DNA from: Accumulibacter sp.
GTDB lineage: Bacteria > Pseudomonadota > Gammaproteobacteria > Burkholderiales > Rhodocyclaceae
Direction of reading: 5' to 3'
NCBI RefSeq assembly: GCF_036625195.1
Contig: NZ_JAZKUG010000001.1
Location: 1,736,001 to 1,800,000, forward strand
Length of the DNA: 64,000 bases
The notes under the pieces are model-generated. The model saw nothing but the letters and a program-made list of their open reading frames with translations. It was not told where the DNA came from and searched no databases. A program made the position numbers and the translations under genes. This document shows, piece by piece, positions 53,237-61,950 of this stretch. How positions within the stretch are numbered: position 1 is the stretch's first letter; each line of letters starts with the position of its first letter.

Positions 53237-55831
53237 ATGGCTCCCAATGTGCTGACAGATTCCATGGGCGAACCGATGGAAGCCGGTAAAGGCGGCGAAG
53301 GCGGTGTCTTGCGGATAGACAATGCTGAGTTTGTGGCGGCGGTGTTTCCTCTCCTGCCCGAAGGCGCCTTCGCGGCGGCGTGCTCGAAGAGCGGCGACCC
53401 CGGTCTGGGCGGATGGCCAGCCAGTCGTGCCGATCAGGTGGCCAGCAGCCTTTCTGCCGCAAACAACAACTACATCGCTTGTGCGAGCTTCTATCCCGGC
53501 GACGACGGCTCTTTCAAGGCGCGCAAGGCGCAGTTTGCCGCTTGCCACTTCTTGATGCTCGATGACTTGGGCACCAAGGTGCCGCTGGAGCGGCTGGCCG
53601 GTTTTGACTTGTCCTGGCTGATCGAGACCAGCCCCGGTAACCATCAGGGTGGGATCATCCTCAACGAACCGATGACCGATGGTGCGGCTGCCGTGCGACT
53701 GCTCAACGCGATGATCGACTCGGGGCTGTGCGATGCGGGCGCGACTGGACCATTGAGTCGGTGGGCGCGGCTGCCGGTGGCGATCAATGGCAAACCCAAA
53801 TATGTCGACCAACGCAGAGCGCCCTTTCAATGTCGCCTGCTCGAATGGCGCCCAGACGCCCGCTACAAGCCACAAGATATTGTGGATCGTCTGCAACTGG
53901 AACTTGCTCCCGCCGGACGACCGAAGCAGACTACCAGAGCCTCCGCACGAGTTGCCCAGGCAGCCAATATCTCGCACAGCATCGGCAATGAAGCCGACGA
54001 TGTACTGACACCCAAGGGGGCGGAGAACCCCGTTGTCGCCGCGCTGAAGGCGAGAGGGTTGTACAAGACGCCACTGGGTTCAGGCAAACACGACATCACT
54101 TGTCCGTGGGCTCAGGAGCATAGCGACGGACTGGATACCGGTGCTGCCTATTTCGAGCCAGACGAGCTTCACCCGTTAGGTGGGTTCTGCTGCCAGCACT
54201 CGCATCGCGAGAAGTTCCACATCCGGCAGTTGCTCGAATTCCTGGGTGTTGGCAATGCCGAGGCACGGCATAAACCGCTGATTCGCGTGGTCGCTGGCGA
54301 TCTACACCGCGTCGTCGATGCGGCTGAAAAAGAGTTGGCAGACGGCGGGCGGCACTATCAGGCCGGCGGTTTGATTGTGTCAGTCTCGACCGATCCGGCC
54401 AGCGGTGATCCGTCGATTGTGCCAACCAGCGCACCGGCACTGACGCGGGAACTGTCAGTCGCGGCGACCTGGGAGAAATTCGACGGACGGGCGAAAGACT
54501 GGGTACGCTGCGATCCGCCGGCGCGGCATGTGGCCGTTCTCTATGACGCGCAGCAGTTTCGCTATCTGCCACCACTGGCAGGCGTGGCGCGACAACCGTA
54601 CTTCCGCGAGTCGGATGGCGAACTGATCACGCAGGCCGGTTACGACAAGACCGCGCAGCGTTTCGGCGTGTTCGATTCACGGCAATTCGTCATACCCGAC
54701 CCGACACCGGACGCAGCGCGGGCGGCACTGGTCTTGCTGGAAGACCTGCTCACCGAGTTTCATTTTGTCGCTGCCACCGACAAGGCAGCTGCACTTTCGG
54801 CGATCTTCACCGCCGTGGTACGCCCGTCGCTGTCTCATGCGCCGGGGTTCCACGCTCGTGCGCCGGTATTCGCCAGCGGCAAGACCTATCTGTGTGAGCT
54901 GATTGGCGCCTTCGCCGGACCGGCCGGCAATGCGAAGGTGAGCTATCCGACGACCTCAGAGGAAGCCACCAAGGTGATTCTGTCCTTGTTGCTGACCAGC
55001 CCGGCGGTCATCGAGTTTGACGACATGGATACTGACTGGATACCGCATGGCACCATCAAGCGGGTGCTGACAGCGGAGCAGATCACCGACCGGATTCTGG
55101 GCGTGAGCAAGACGGCGACGGTGAGCACGCGCACCCTGTTTCTGGGCTCTGGAAATAACGTCGGCCCGATACGCGATCTGCTGCGGCGTGTGCTGACAAT
55201 CCATGTCGACCCGCGCTGTCCGAACCCGGCGACGATACCCTACAAGGGCTTTCCGGTCGACAAGGTGCGAAGCCGCCGTGAGGCCTATGTGGCGGCGGTA
55301 CTGACTATCATCCAGGCATGGCGCAAGGCTGGAATGCCCCGCGCGGCGGCCGACAGTATTGTCACATTCGGTGGCGCGTGGTCGGACTATTGCCGGTATC
55401 CGTTGATGTGGCTGGGGCAGCCTGACCCGGCTACGTCGCTGCTGGAGCAGGTCCGGCATGACCCCGACGCGGATTCACTCGCAGGGTTGTTGACCGAGTG
55501 GCACCGTGCATTCGGGTCGACACCGACCACGGTGCGCAAGGCTGTTGAGATGGCTGAGTGGGGGCACTCCGACCTTCTCGATGCGATGCGGGAGTTTCCC
55601 GTTGAAGAAGGACACGGGATCAACCGCTCGAAGCTTGGCTGGCTGCTGAAGAAGAATGCGAACCGGATCGTCGGCGGCCTTGAGTTCCAGAAATCGGAAG
55701 CTGATGGGAGAACGGCGTGGCGGGTCGTTGCGGTGAATCCACCCCCTTTGACGCCTTCACCGCCTTTCGCCAGGGCAGTTGCAAAAACTGTCACGCCAAC
55801 AGCGGAAACATTAGTCGAGGTAGAAATATGA
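53237..55831 (+). CDS. Mobile-element primase/helicase-like replication protein
   Basis: 864 residues. The N-terminal part (NNNYIACASFYPGDDGSFKA, FLMLDDLGTKVPLERLAGFD, WLIETSPGNHQGGIIL) resembles RepB/primase-type domains. A zinc-type cysteine/histidine cluster (CPWAQEHSDG...CCQHSHREKFH) is near residues 290-330. The C-terminal half has an ATPase: FASGKTYLCELIGAFAG (P-loop-like, about 549), VIEFDDMDTDW (Walker B, about 595) and TLFLGSGNNVG (sensor-like). Proteins of this design replicate islands and satellites. Its stop overlaps the next gene (ATGA). The P-loop lacks the usual first glycine of GxxxxGKT. Confidence 0.75.
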   Translation: MAPNVLTDSMGEPMEAGKGGEGGVLRIDNAEFVAAVFPLLPEGAFAAACSKSGDPGLGGWPASRADQVASSLSAANNNYIACASFYPGDDGSFKARKAQFAACHFLMLDDLGTKVPLERLAGFDLSWLIETSPGNHQGGIILNEPMTDGAAAVRLLNAMIDSGLCDAGATGPLSRWARLPVAINGKPKYVDQRRAPFQCRLLEWRPDARYKPQDIVDRLQLELAPAGRPKQTTRASARVAQAANISHSIGNEADDVLTPKGAENPVVAALKARGLYKTPLGSGKHDITCPWAQEHSDGLDTGAAYFEPDELHPLGGFCCQHSHREKFHIRQLLEFLGVGNAEARHKPLIRVVAGDLHRVVDAAEKELADGGRHYQAGGLIVSVSTDPASGDPSIVPTSAPALTRELSVAATWEKFDGRAKDWVRCDPPARHVAVLYDAQQFRYLPPLAGVARQPYFRESDGELITQAGYDKTAQRFGVFDSRQFVIPDPTPDAARAALVLLEDLLTEFHFVAATDKAAALSAIFTAVVRPSLSHAPGFHARAPVFASGKTYLCELIGAFAGPAGNAKVSYPTTSEEATKVILSLLLTSPAVIEFDDMDTDWIPHGTIKRVLTAEQITDRILGVSKTATVSTRTLFLGSGNNVGPIRDLLRRVLTIHVDPRCPNPATIPYKGFPVDKVRSRREAYVAAVLTIIQAWRKAGMPRAAADSIVTFGGAWSDYCRYPLMWLGQPDPATSLLEQVRHDPDADSLAGLLTEWHRAFGSTPTTVRKAVEMAEWGHSDLLDAMREFPVEEGHGINRSKLGWLLKKNANRIVGGLEFQKSEADGRTAWRVVAVNPPPLTPSPPFARAVAKTVTPTAETLVEVEI

Positions 55832-56217
55832 GCCCCGCCGAGATCATCGAACGGGCCACCGAGGAAGGTGTGCTGCTCGCACTCTCACCCTCGGGCAGCA
55901 TTTCCGCTACGCTCCACGAAGGCGTCACCCCGCGCAAGGGACCAAACAAAGACAACGTCAAAAGCAAAACCGACTCTACCCGGCACCGCTGCAACCTAAG
56001 GACAAATGAGTTAAAACGATCTCGTTTCACCGGCCAAGATAGTTGTCGTCCACCGGCCAAGATAATTGACGCCGCCCACACCGACCCGGACATCGTCGCC
56101 ATCGGCATCCGGAACGTCGCCACCCTCGAGATGAACATTCCGCAGGCGTACTACGACGCCTGTGCGCTGCTTGAGTTGATTGAAAAACACACAGGAGACG
56201 AACATGCCAACGCTTGA
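55828..56217 (+). CDS. TubC_N-like small protein with a foreign repeat inside
   Basis: 129 residues. MSPAEIIERATEEGVLLALS then PSGSISATLHEG matches the short TubC N-terminal docking-type helix bundle frequently encoded after island replication genes. A middle segment (about residues 50-85) is basic and unlike the flanks; it coincides with two 18 bp repeats that look like an IS end. The tail DPDIVAIGIRNVATLEMNIP to ACALLELIEKHTGDEHANA reads as a separate conserved protein end. I take it as a gene patched by a mobile-element scar. It ends 14 bp past the ATG of the next gene. Confidence 0.5.
   Translation: MSPAEIIERATEEGVLLALSPSGSISATLHEGVTPRKGPNKDNVKSKTDSTRHRCNLRTNELKRSRFTGQDSCRPPAKIIDAAHTDPDIVAIGIRNVATLEMNIPQAYYDACALLELIEKHTGDEHANA
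56028..56068. repeat. Two 18 bp direct repeats, likely a solo IS terminus
   Basis: caccggccaagatagttg (56028-56045) and caccggccaagataattg (56051-56068) differ at one position and are spaced 23 bp apart. Paired repeats of this kind are typical of the ends of some IS21-family elements. No transposase gene accompanies them. Confidence 0.65.
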
Positions 56218-56403
56218 ACACGACTCGATAGGTCTGACCTGCGTGGTGACCGAAAACGAAACGCCACCGGCCAGTTACGAGGCGGTGCGTTTCAACGCCA
56301 TGAAGCACGGGATTCTCTCGAAGCTGGGTAAGCGTCCATCCCGACCACCTGTAAAACCCGCGAGAAGTGGAGCAACCTCCAGGTTTTTTTTCAGGAGGAA
56401 GAG

Positions 56404-56724
56404 ATGGACAAGGCAGGGGAACGAGAAGCGCGGTGGCGGGGGCATGTGGACGCCTGGCGGGCGAGCGGCGGCAGCCAGAAGGCGTACTGTGAGCGGCACG
56501 GGCTGAGCAGCCATTCGCTCAGTTACTGGCACCTGCGCTTGGCGAAGGGTCGAGGATCGAGCGGAGCGAGAGGCCCACTGACCCTGGTTCCTGCAGTGAG
56601 GGTTGCCAATGCCGTGGCCTCAACGCCGAGCCTGTCGCTCCACAGCCCCCAGGGCTGGCGACTCGACTTTGCCGCGTTGCCACCGGCTGGGTGGTTGACG
56701 GCCCTGTGGGGAGAGCGCGCATGA
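56404..56724 (+). CDS. tnpA: IS66 TnpA
   Basis: 106 residues. MDKAGEREARWRGHVDAWRA, SGGSQKAYCERHGLSSHSLS and YWHLRLAKGRG form the HTH-type N-terminal region of IS66 TnpA (IS66 OrfA/YhgA group). Acts with TnpB in transposition. Its TGA overlaps the tnpB ATG. Confidence 0.85.
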   Translation: MDKAGEREARWRGHVDAWRASGGSQKAYCERHGLSSHSLSYWHLRLAKGRGSSGARGPLTLVPAVRVANAVASTPSLSLHSPQGWRLDFAALPPAGWLTALWGERA

Positions 56725-57074
56725 ACGCGCCGCTCGGGGCGGTGCCCGAGCGCATCTGGCTGGCCGTCGAAGCGGTAGACATGCGCCTGGGCATTGATGG
56801 CCTGTCAGCCCGCATCCAGGCCAGTCTTGGGCGCAGCCCCTGTGACGGCACCGCCTACGCCTTTACCAACCGGCGCCGCAGCCGGCTTAAACTGCTGGTC
56901 TGGGACGGCACCGGCGTCTGGCTGTCGCAACGGCGGTTGCACCGTGGCTCCTTCACCTGGCCGAGCGCCAGCGACCCGGTCTTCGCCCTCACCACGGCGC
57001 AGTGGCGTTGGCTGATCGCCGGCGTAGACTGGCAACGCCGGGACGCGCCCGCACCCGCCAGCTGGCACGTATAA
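56721..57074 (+). CDS. tnpB: IS66 TnpB
   Basis: 117 residues from ATG 56721, which overlaps the tnpA stop. RIWLAVEAVDMRLGIDGLSA, GTAYAFTNRRRSRLKLLVWD and GTGVWLSQRRLHRGSFTWPS are the TnpB (IS66 Orf2) signature. The exact biochemical role is unknown, but it is needed for transposition of IS66 members. Confidence 0.93.
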   Translation: MNAPLGAVPERIWLAVEAVDMRLGIDGLSARIQASLGRSPCDGTAYAFTNRRRSRLKLLVWDGTGVWLSQRRLHRGSFTWPSASDPVFALTTAQWRWLIAGVDWQRRDAPAPASWHV

Positions 57075-57154
57075 GGGCGCACTGTATTTTGCACAAAGCA
57101 CGCAAAATCCGTGTCTTAGACGTCCTTCTGAGCATCTTGATGGTATAATTCACC

Positions 57155-58723
57155 ATGGATTTAGCGAGCGAACTTGCCTCCTTCTCACCCTCGCCAGAAC
57201 TGGTTTTCTGGGCCGAGAATCGGCTCGGTGGACTGCTCGAACAGGTCAAGACCAACGCCACGGAGATTCGCTGGCGCGATGCCAAGATCGAGAAGCTGAC
57301 CCTCGAACTGGCCTATTTGCGGCGGATGAAGTTCGGCGTCAAGAGCGAGTCCCTGGCCGCCGGCGAACGGGACCTCTTCGACGAAACGCTCGCTGCCGAC
57401 CTGGCCGCCTGCGAAGCCCGCCTGGCCGAACGGCGCCAGGCGGCCGAAATGGGGCCGCATCAGCTGCCCGCCGAGAAACCGAAACGCGACCGCGCCGGCC
57501 GTCAGCCCCTGCCCGAGGAACTGCCGCGTGTCGAGCACCTGCACGAGCCGGAAACCTGCACCTGTGGGCAATGTGGTCAGGCCCTGGTGCGGATCGGCGA
57601 GGACGTGACCGAGAAGCTCAGCATCGTCCCTGCCGAGTTCTTCGTCGAGCGCCACATCTATCCCAAGTACGCCTGCCGGCCCTGCGAAACCCTCACCGCC
57701 GCACCGGCTGTGGCTTCGGTCATCGACGGCGGTCTGGCGACACCGGCCTTGCTGGCCTGGGTGATGGTCAGCAAGTACGCCGATCATCTGCCCCTCTACC
57801 GTCTTGAACGGCAGGCCGCCCGCTCGGGGGTGACCCTGTCGCGTTCGACGCTGGCCGACTGGGTCGGCCGCATCGGCGTCGCCCTGGAACCGCTCTGGCT
57901 GCGTCTCGCCGAACTGCTGCGCCAGGGGACGGTGCTGCATGCCGATGAAACCCCGGTGCAGCAACTCGATCCGGGCAATGGCAAGACCAAGCGGGCCTAT
58001 CTCTGGGCTTATCGCAGCAATGCCTTGGCCAGCGATCCGCCGATCGTCGTCTTCGACTACCAGCCCGGCCGGGGTGGGAAGTATGTGGCGGAGTTCCTCG
58101 CGGACTGGCAAGGTGCGCTGATGGTCGATGAGTTCGCCGGCTACCAGGCGCTGTTTCGTGGCGAGGTGATCGAACTCGCCTGTCTGGCCCATGCCCGGCG
58201 GAAGTTCTTCGACCTCCATCAGGCGAATCGCAGTCCCCTTGCCGCGGAGGCCCTGCGCCGCATCGGCGAGCTGTATGCCATCGAGGACGCGGCGAAAGGG
58301 AAGGCGGTCGAGGAACGCGCCCGACGACGAAAGGAAACCAGTCAGCCGCTGCTCGAAGCCCTGCACCTGTGGCTCCAGAACACTCGCCGATCGGTGGCCG
58401 ACGGCGGTGCCCTGGCCAAGGCGATCGACTACAGTCTGCGGCGCTGGCCGGCATTGGCCCGGTACGCCACGAACGGTTTCTACCCGATCGACAACAACCC
58501 GGTCGAGAATGCCATTCGCCCGATCGCCATCGGGAAGAAGAATTGGCTGTTCGCCGGTTCCGAGGCGGCAGGCCAACGCGCCGCGGCGATTCAATCGCTG
58601 CTCGAAACCGCCCGCCTGAACGGCATCGAGCCGATGGCCTGGCTGACCGACACCCTGGACAAACTCCCCTCCTGGCCGAACAGCCGCATCGACGAGTTGC
58701 TGCCGCTCAAAAAGCCAGTGTGA
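57155..58723 (+). CDS. tnpC: IS66 transposase TnpC
   Basis: 522 residues. An N-terminal coiled coil and zinc-type cysteines (CTCGQCGQ, YACRPC) are followed by the DDE core: Asp in VLHADETPVQQ, Asp in LMVDEFAGYQALF and Glu in NNPVENAIRPIAIGKKNWLF. Ends in the IS66 C-terminal region (GIEPMAWLTDTL). No interruption. The gene is separated from tnpB by 80 bp that has its own AT-rich promoter-like stretch (gtataat at 57142-57148). Confidence 0.95.
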   Translation: MDLASELASFSPSPELVFWAENRLGGLLEQVKTNATEIRWRDAKIEKLTLELAYLRRMKFGVKSESLAAGERDLFDETLAADLAACEARLAERRQAAEMGPHQLPAEKPKRDRAGRQPLPEELPRVEHLHEPETCTCGQCGQALVRIGEDVTEKLSIVPAEFFVERHIYPKYACRPCETLTAAPAVASVIDGGLATPALLAWVMVSKYADHLPLYRLERQAARSGVTLSRSTLADWVGRIGVALEPLWLRLAELLRQGTVLHADETPVQQLDPGNGKTKRAYLWAYRSNALASDPPIVVFDYQPGRGGKYVAEFLADWQGALMVDEFAGYQALFRGEVIELACLAHARRKFFDLHQANRSPLAAEALRRIGELYAIEDAAKGKAVEERARRRKETSQPLLEALHLWLQNTRRSVADGGALAKAIDYSLRRWPALARYATNGFYPIDNNPVENAIRPIAIGKKNWLFAGSEAAGQRAAAIQSLLETARLNGIEPMAWLTDTLDKLPSWPNSRIDELLPLKKPV

Positions 58724-59311
58724 TCCCGCGCGCCCAGGGGTGGGTGCGCTGAACGCTTACGAAGCTGGTGGTACTGGCCCACGAAGACCAGGCGGAGTTT
58801 GACGACCTTTTGGCGGCGCTGATCGACGAACACCGGCCGGCTGGTATCACTGAGCGGCATCTGATCGAGGAGCTTGCCACGATAATCTGGCGCAAGCGGC
58901 GGGTACTGCAGGCCGAAGGCGCAAGGATCAACGAAGGTCTGAAAAGCACCTTGAGCAGCCCGAAAACAGTGATACCTGCGGCTGCACCTTTCCAATCGGA
59001 CCTGTCGGGTGACCATGTCGACTTGCCGTACCTGCTGAACGCCACAAAAGAGCGAATTGCCGAACGGCAGCAGGAGGCAGACGTTGACCTGGTCGCGACC
59101 CGCAAAGCATCAGCGATTCTGGCCAAGGGCGGCCCGAATGCTTACGAGAAGGCTCGGCGCGCGCTGCTTCCAAGCTCGCGCGAGTGGTGGGACATCCAGG
59201 TTGGTGACGAGGAGTACCCGGCCACCGCCGATGGACTGATGGAGTTCATTCTCGAATCGCTGGAGCCTCTGTGCGTCGGCATGGTACAGCAAGCCCGACA
59301 TACCATGGCGA

Positions 59312-61807
59312 TCAAGGCACAAACTTTGGGCCAAGGGCTGCAAGAGCATCGCTTTGAGAAGCTGAACCGCTACGAAACGCACCTTGACCGCAAGTTCGAG
59401 CGCACGCTGGCCATGCTTTTGAGGCTGAAACAGCTGTGTAGCGGCTGATGAGGTGCGACCAGTTGTGCAGCAGGTTGGCCATGAGGTCCTCGTTCAGCTT
59501 GGCCGTTCCGCCCTTGAGCTTCTTCCACGCGTACTGGTTCACCAGGCCAGGCTTGATGTTGAACCCGGATACCGTCTCGTCTTCCTGCAGCCGGTAGAAC
59601 GGCACGTAGGGCGTGCCGGCGTACATCTGCCGGGTCGAGTCGTCGATCAGCCCACTCGCCACGGCGACTTCGAGCACGTTGTCGTTGAACTCGTTGAGGT
59701 CTTGCAGCGCCTGTGCGTAGATACCCTGCCGAGGAGTCCCGTCCTGCATCTGCCCAGTGTCGAGCGTCTTCAGCTCGGCGATGTCGTTGGCCGACCAGAG
59801 GTTCTCCAGGCCGATGCTCTTCAGCCGGTCCGCCCGTTGCTCCGCCACCCAGAGCAGGAAGCGGTCGTGCTCGCCCTTCAGCGCCGCCATCTTGCTGGCG
59901 AACCCCTGCATCCCACCCGCACGGGTGTAGCGAACGTTCGTCGCACCGTCGGCGCCGACGGATAGCTTGCCGTAGAGCATCAGCGCTTCGAGCGTCGAGT
60001 CACCGCCCTTTGACAGTCGTGCGAGGACATAGGCTTTGGGGTCCAGATCGGCGATCGGCGCGAACTGGTCGAAGATACCCTGCTTGAGGTTCTTCGCCCA
60101 ATCCTTCCGGAACTCAGCCAGGCGTTCGCGGAACGTCTTCGGGGCGCCAAGAACGCGGTTCGCCGCGGCTTCCTGTGCTGGGGTGAGCGCGCCGAGAGTG
60201 GCGCGGTTCGGGCTGAACCGTACATCGTCATCCATCTGCGCAGCGAAGTGGCTCGGGTTCATCGGCCCTTCTGCCAGCTCCCCGCCGTCGAAGTACCGAA
60301 CCTCGACTGGCAGTTCTTTCCACCCGAGCTTTGCCGCGGCCATGATGCGGTGATTGCCTTCGTTGACCCATGCGCTACCGTCGTAGGCCACCACAACGAA
60401 GGGCGCATACTCTCGGCCGCGTTCATCCAGGGGCAGTCTGCCTGTCTCCCACATGACGCTGATCAGCGATTGGAGATCGCGATCTCGCACGTTGCTTTGT
60501 TCACCGCGCATTCCCTTGATCTTGGCGAGAGTCGCTACGGGGGCCAGCACGTTCTTGTTGAAGGTTCCGGTGACGACGCCCATGTGTGGCACGCCGAACG
60601 CGTCTTTCCCTTTGGACTTGGCGTAGTTGACCTTGCCTTGCAGCCAGGAGTCGTTGGGTATGTCGCTGCGCAGCTGGAGCGGCCTCTCCTCCCCCGGGCG
60701 GGCCGCCGAAAACTTAGCCCCCTCCGGCCAGATAGCAGTCTCAAGCTTGACCAAGTCGCTCTGCGACAGTATCGTGTACGAACGCCCAAGGACAGAATGG
60801 GCCGTGCCCACCGCCGGACTACGTGTGCCGGATTGAGCCTTCTCTGGACTGTCACCGTAAGTGCGGAGAGCGCTGCCCTGTAGAAGTTCCCTTGGCAGAC
60901 TCCGCCCGAATTGGGCGTACCTCTTCTGCGCGTTCGCCAGCGCGCCTTGCACGATCGCCGGAACCGAGGCCCCGGTATCCCGGTAGACCAACTCCCCTCG
61001 CGACACCCGCTTGGTGACTTCCGCCCAGCCGTTCTGCGAGGTGTAGCCGGTCACGACCATGTTCGCCACTGCCTTGTCGGTGCCTTGCATGGTGCGCGCT
61101 TCCGGTTTCATCGCCACCAGAGCGGTCCTCTCTGGCGCCAAGTGCTCGCCGACGAACACCAGGCTTTGGTTCGCGGCGTCAGCGAAGATCATCGCCGGTC
61201 GCTTGAGTAGAAACGGCAGCCGGGCCATCTGTGGAACGGTCAGGCCGTGGTCGTAGTGCATCTTGTCGATGACGTTCGGGGCCACCACCACCGGCAGGTC
61301 GTTCCAACCAAACACCTGGAGCGACGCCGGGGTGTTGTCCGCAAGCCGCACCGGTTGCGGTCGGCCAGACTTGAAGTGCGCCTTCAGCTTGCCTTCGAAC
61401 TCGACGGACAGGCGTTGCGGGCTGAACTGGACGTAGTACGCGTCATGCCTGGCGTCTTCGCTGCCATGAGCGTCTGGCGTCAAGGTGACGTTTGCCTTGG
61501 CCACTCGCAGGACAGCCACGCCGGGCGGGTCGTCGAACTGATCGAAGAGCTGATCCTCAACCCGCGACACCCAGAACGGCACCCCGTCCCGCTCCGTGAA
61601 GAAAACCCGGCCTTTCGCGTGCGCCCGGTAGGCCCCACCAAACATCGCTTTGCGGTCCGGTTGCAGCCCGGACTTCAAGGCCTTCTCGGCGTTCGGCACG
61701 GAGGTCACGTGGTAGACGTAACCATGCGGCTCCTCGTGCCAACCAAACGAAGCTGGATCAACCCGATCCAGATGTTCCGGTGGTACCCGCTTCAGGCTGT
61801 ACAGCAC
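59312..61807 (-). pseudogene. Phage/conjugative polyvalent protein, truncated at both ends
   Basis: About 785 residues of a large polyvalent protein, from GTG 61807 down to LLHNWSHLIS at about 59450; beyond that the frame reads antisense to the neighbouring gene until a stop at 59312. GYVYHVTSVPNAEKALKSGL begins the visible part, WVNEGNHRIMAAAKLGWKEL is a ParB-nuclease-like segment, and FRKDWAKNLKQGIFDQFAPI and MQGFASKMAALKGEHDRFLL belong to a large polyvalent-protein-associated domain. Coding-like sequence continues upstream of 61807 to about 61970 with no ATG, GTG or TTG start, so the gene may have lost its 5' end too. Such proteins are thought to enter the host with phage or plasmid DNA. 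Confidence 0.75.
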
Positions 61808-61950
61808 ATCTGCCGGGTGTTCGATCCGCCACTGTTGCGCGAGCTGCTCAAACGCCGGATAGTCGTTGGCAATCAGATGGTCAATGCTGGAGAAACCGGC
61901 CGCACGGGCTCGCTCGGTAAGCCACTTTTCCTGCTCGGCAATGTCGTCGG

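Larger units (their letters stand above)
56328..58760 (+). mobile_element. IS66-family insertion sequence, apparently intact
   Basis: 2433 bp with ends GTAAGCGTCCATCCCGACC and, read inward from the right, GTAAGCGTTCAGCGCACCC. The 8 bp duplication GAAGCTGG flanks it (56320-56327 and 58761-58768), as expected for IS66. It carries tnpA, tnpB and tnpC on the plus strand. Confidence 0.96.
56204..59448 (+). pseudogene. Conserved mobile-element gene of unknown function, cut by IS66
   Basis: The 5' piece (56204-56327) starts MPTLEHDSIGLTCVVTENET and ends RFNAMKHGILSK. The 3' piece (58769-59448) resumes VVLAHEDQAEFDDLLAALID through WDIQVGDEEYPATADG to MLLRLKQLCSG. Deleting IS66 and one GAAGCTGG copy leaves 804 nt, 267 residues, in frame (ILSKLVVLAHED). 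The FNAMKHGILSK start and the LDRKFERTLAMLLRLK end are hallmarks of a family common on transposons and islands that is always annotated as hypothetical. The 3' piece could still be translated from an internal start. Immediately after its stop, the polyvalent gene on the other strand breaks off. Confidence 0.9.
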
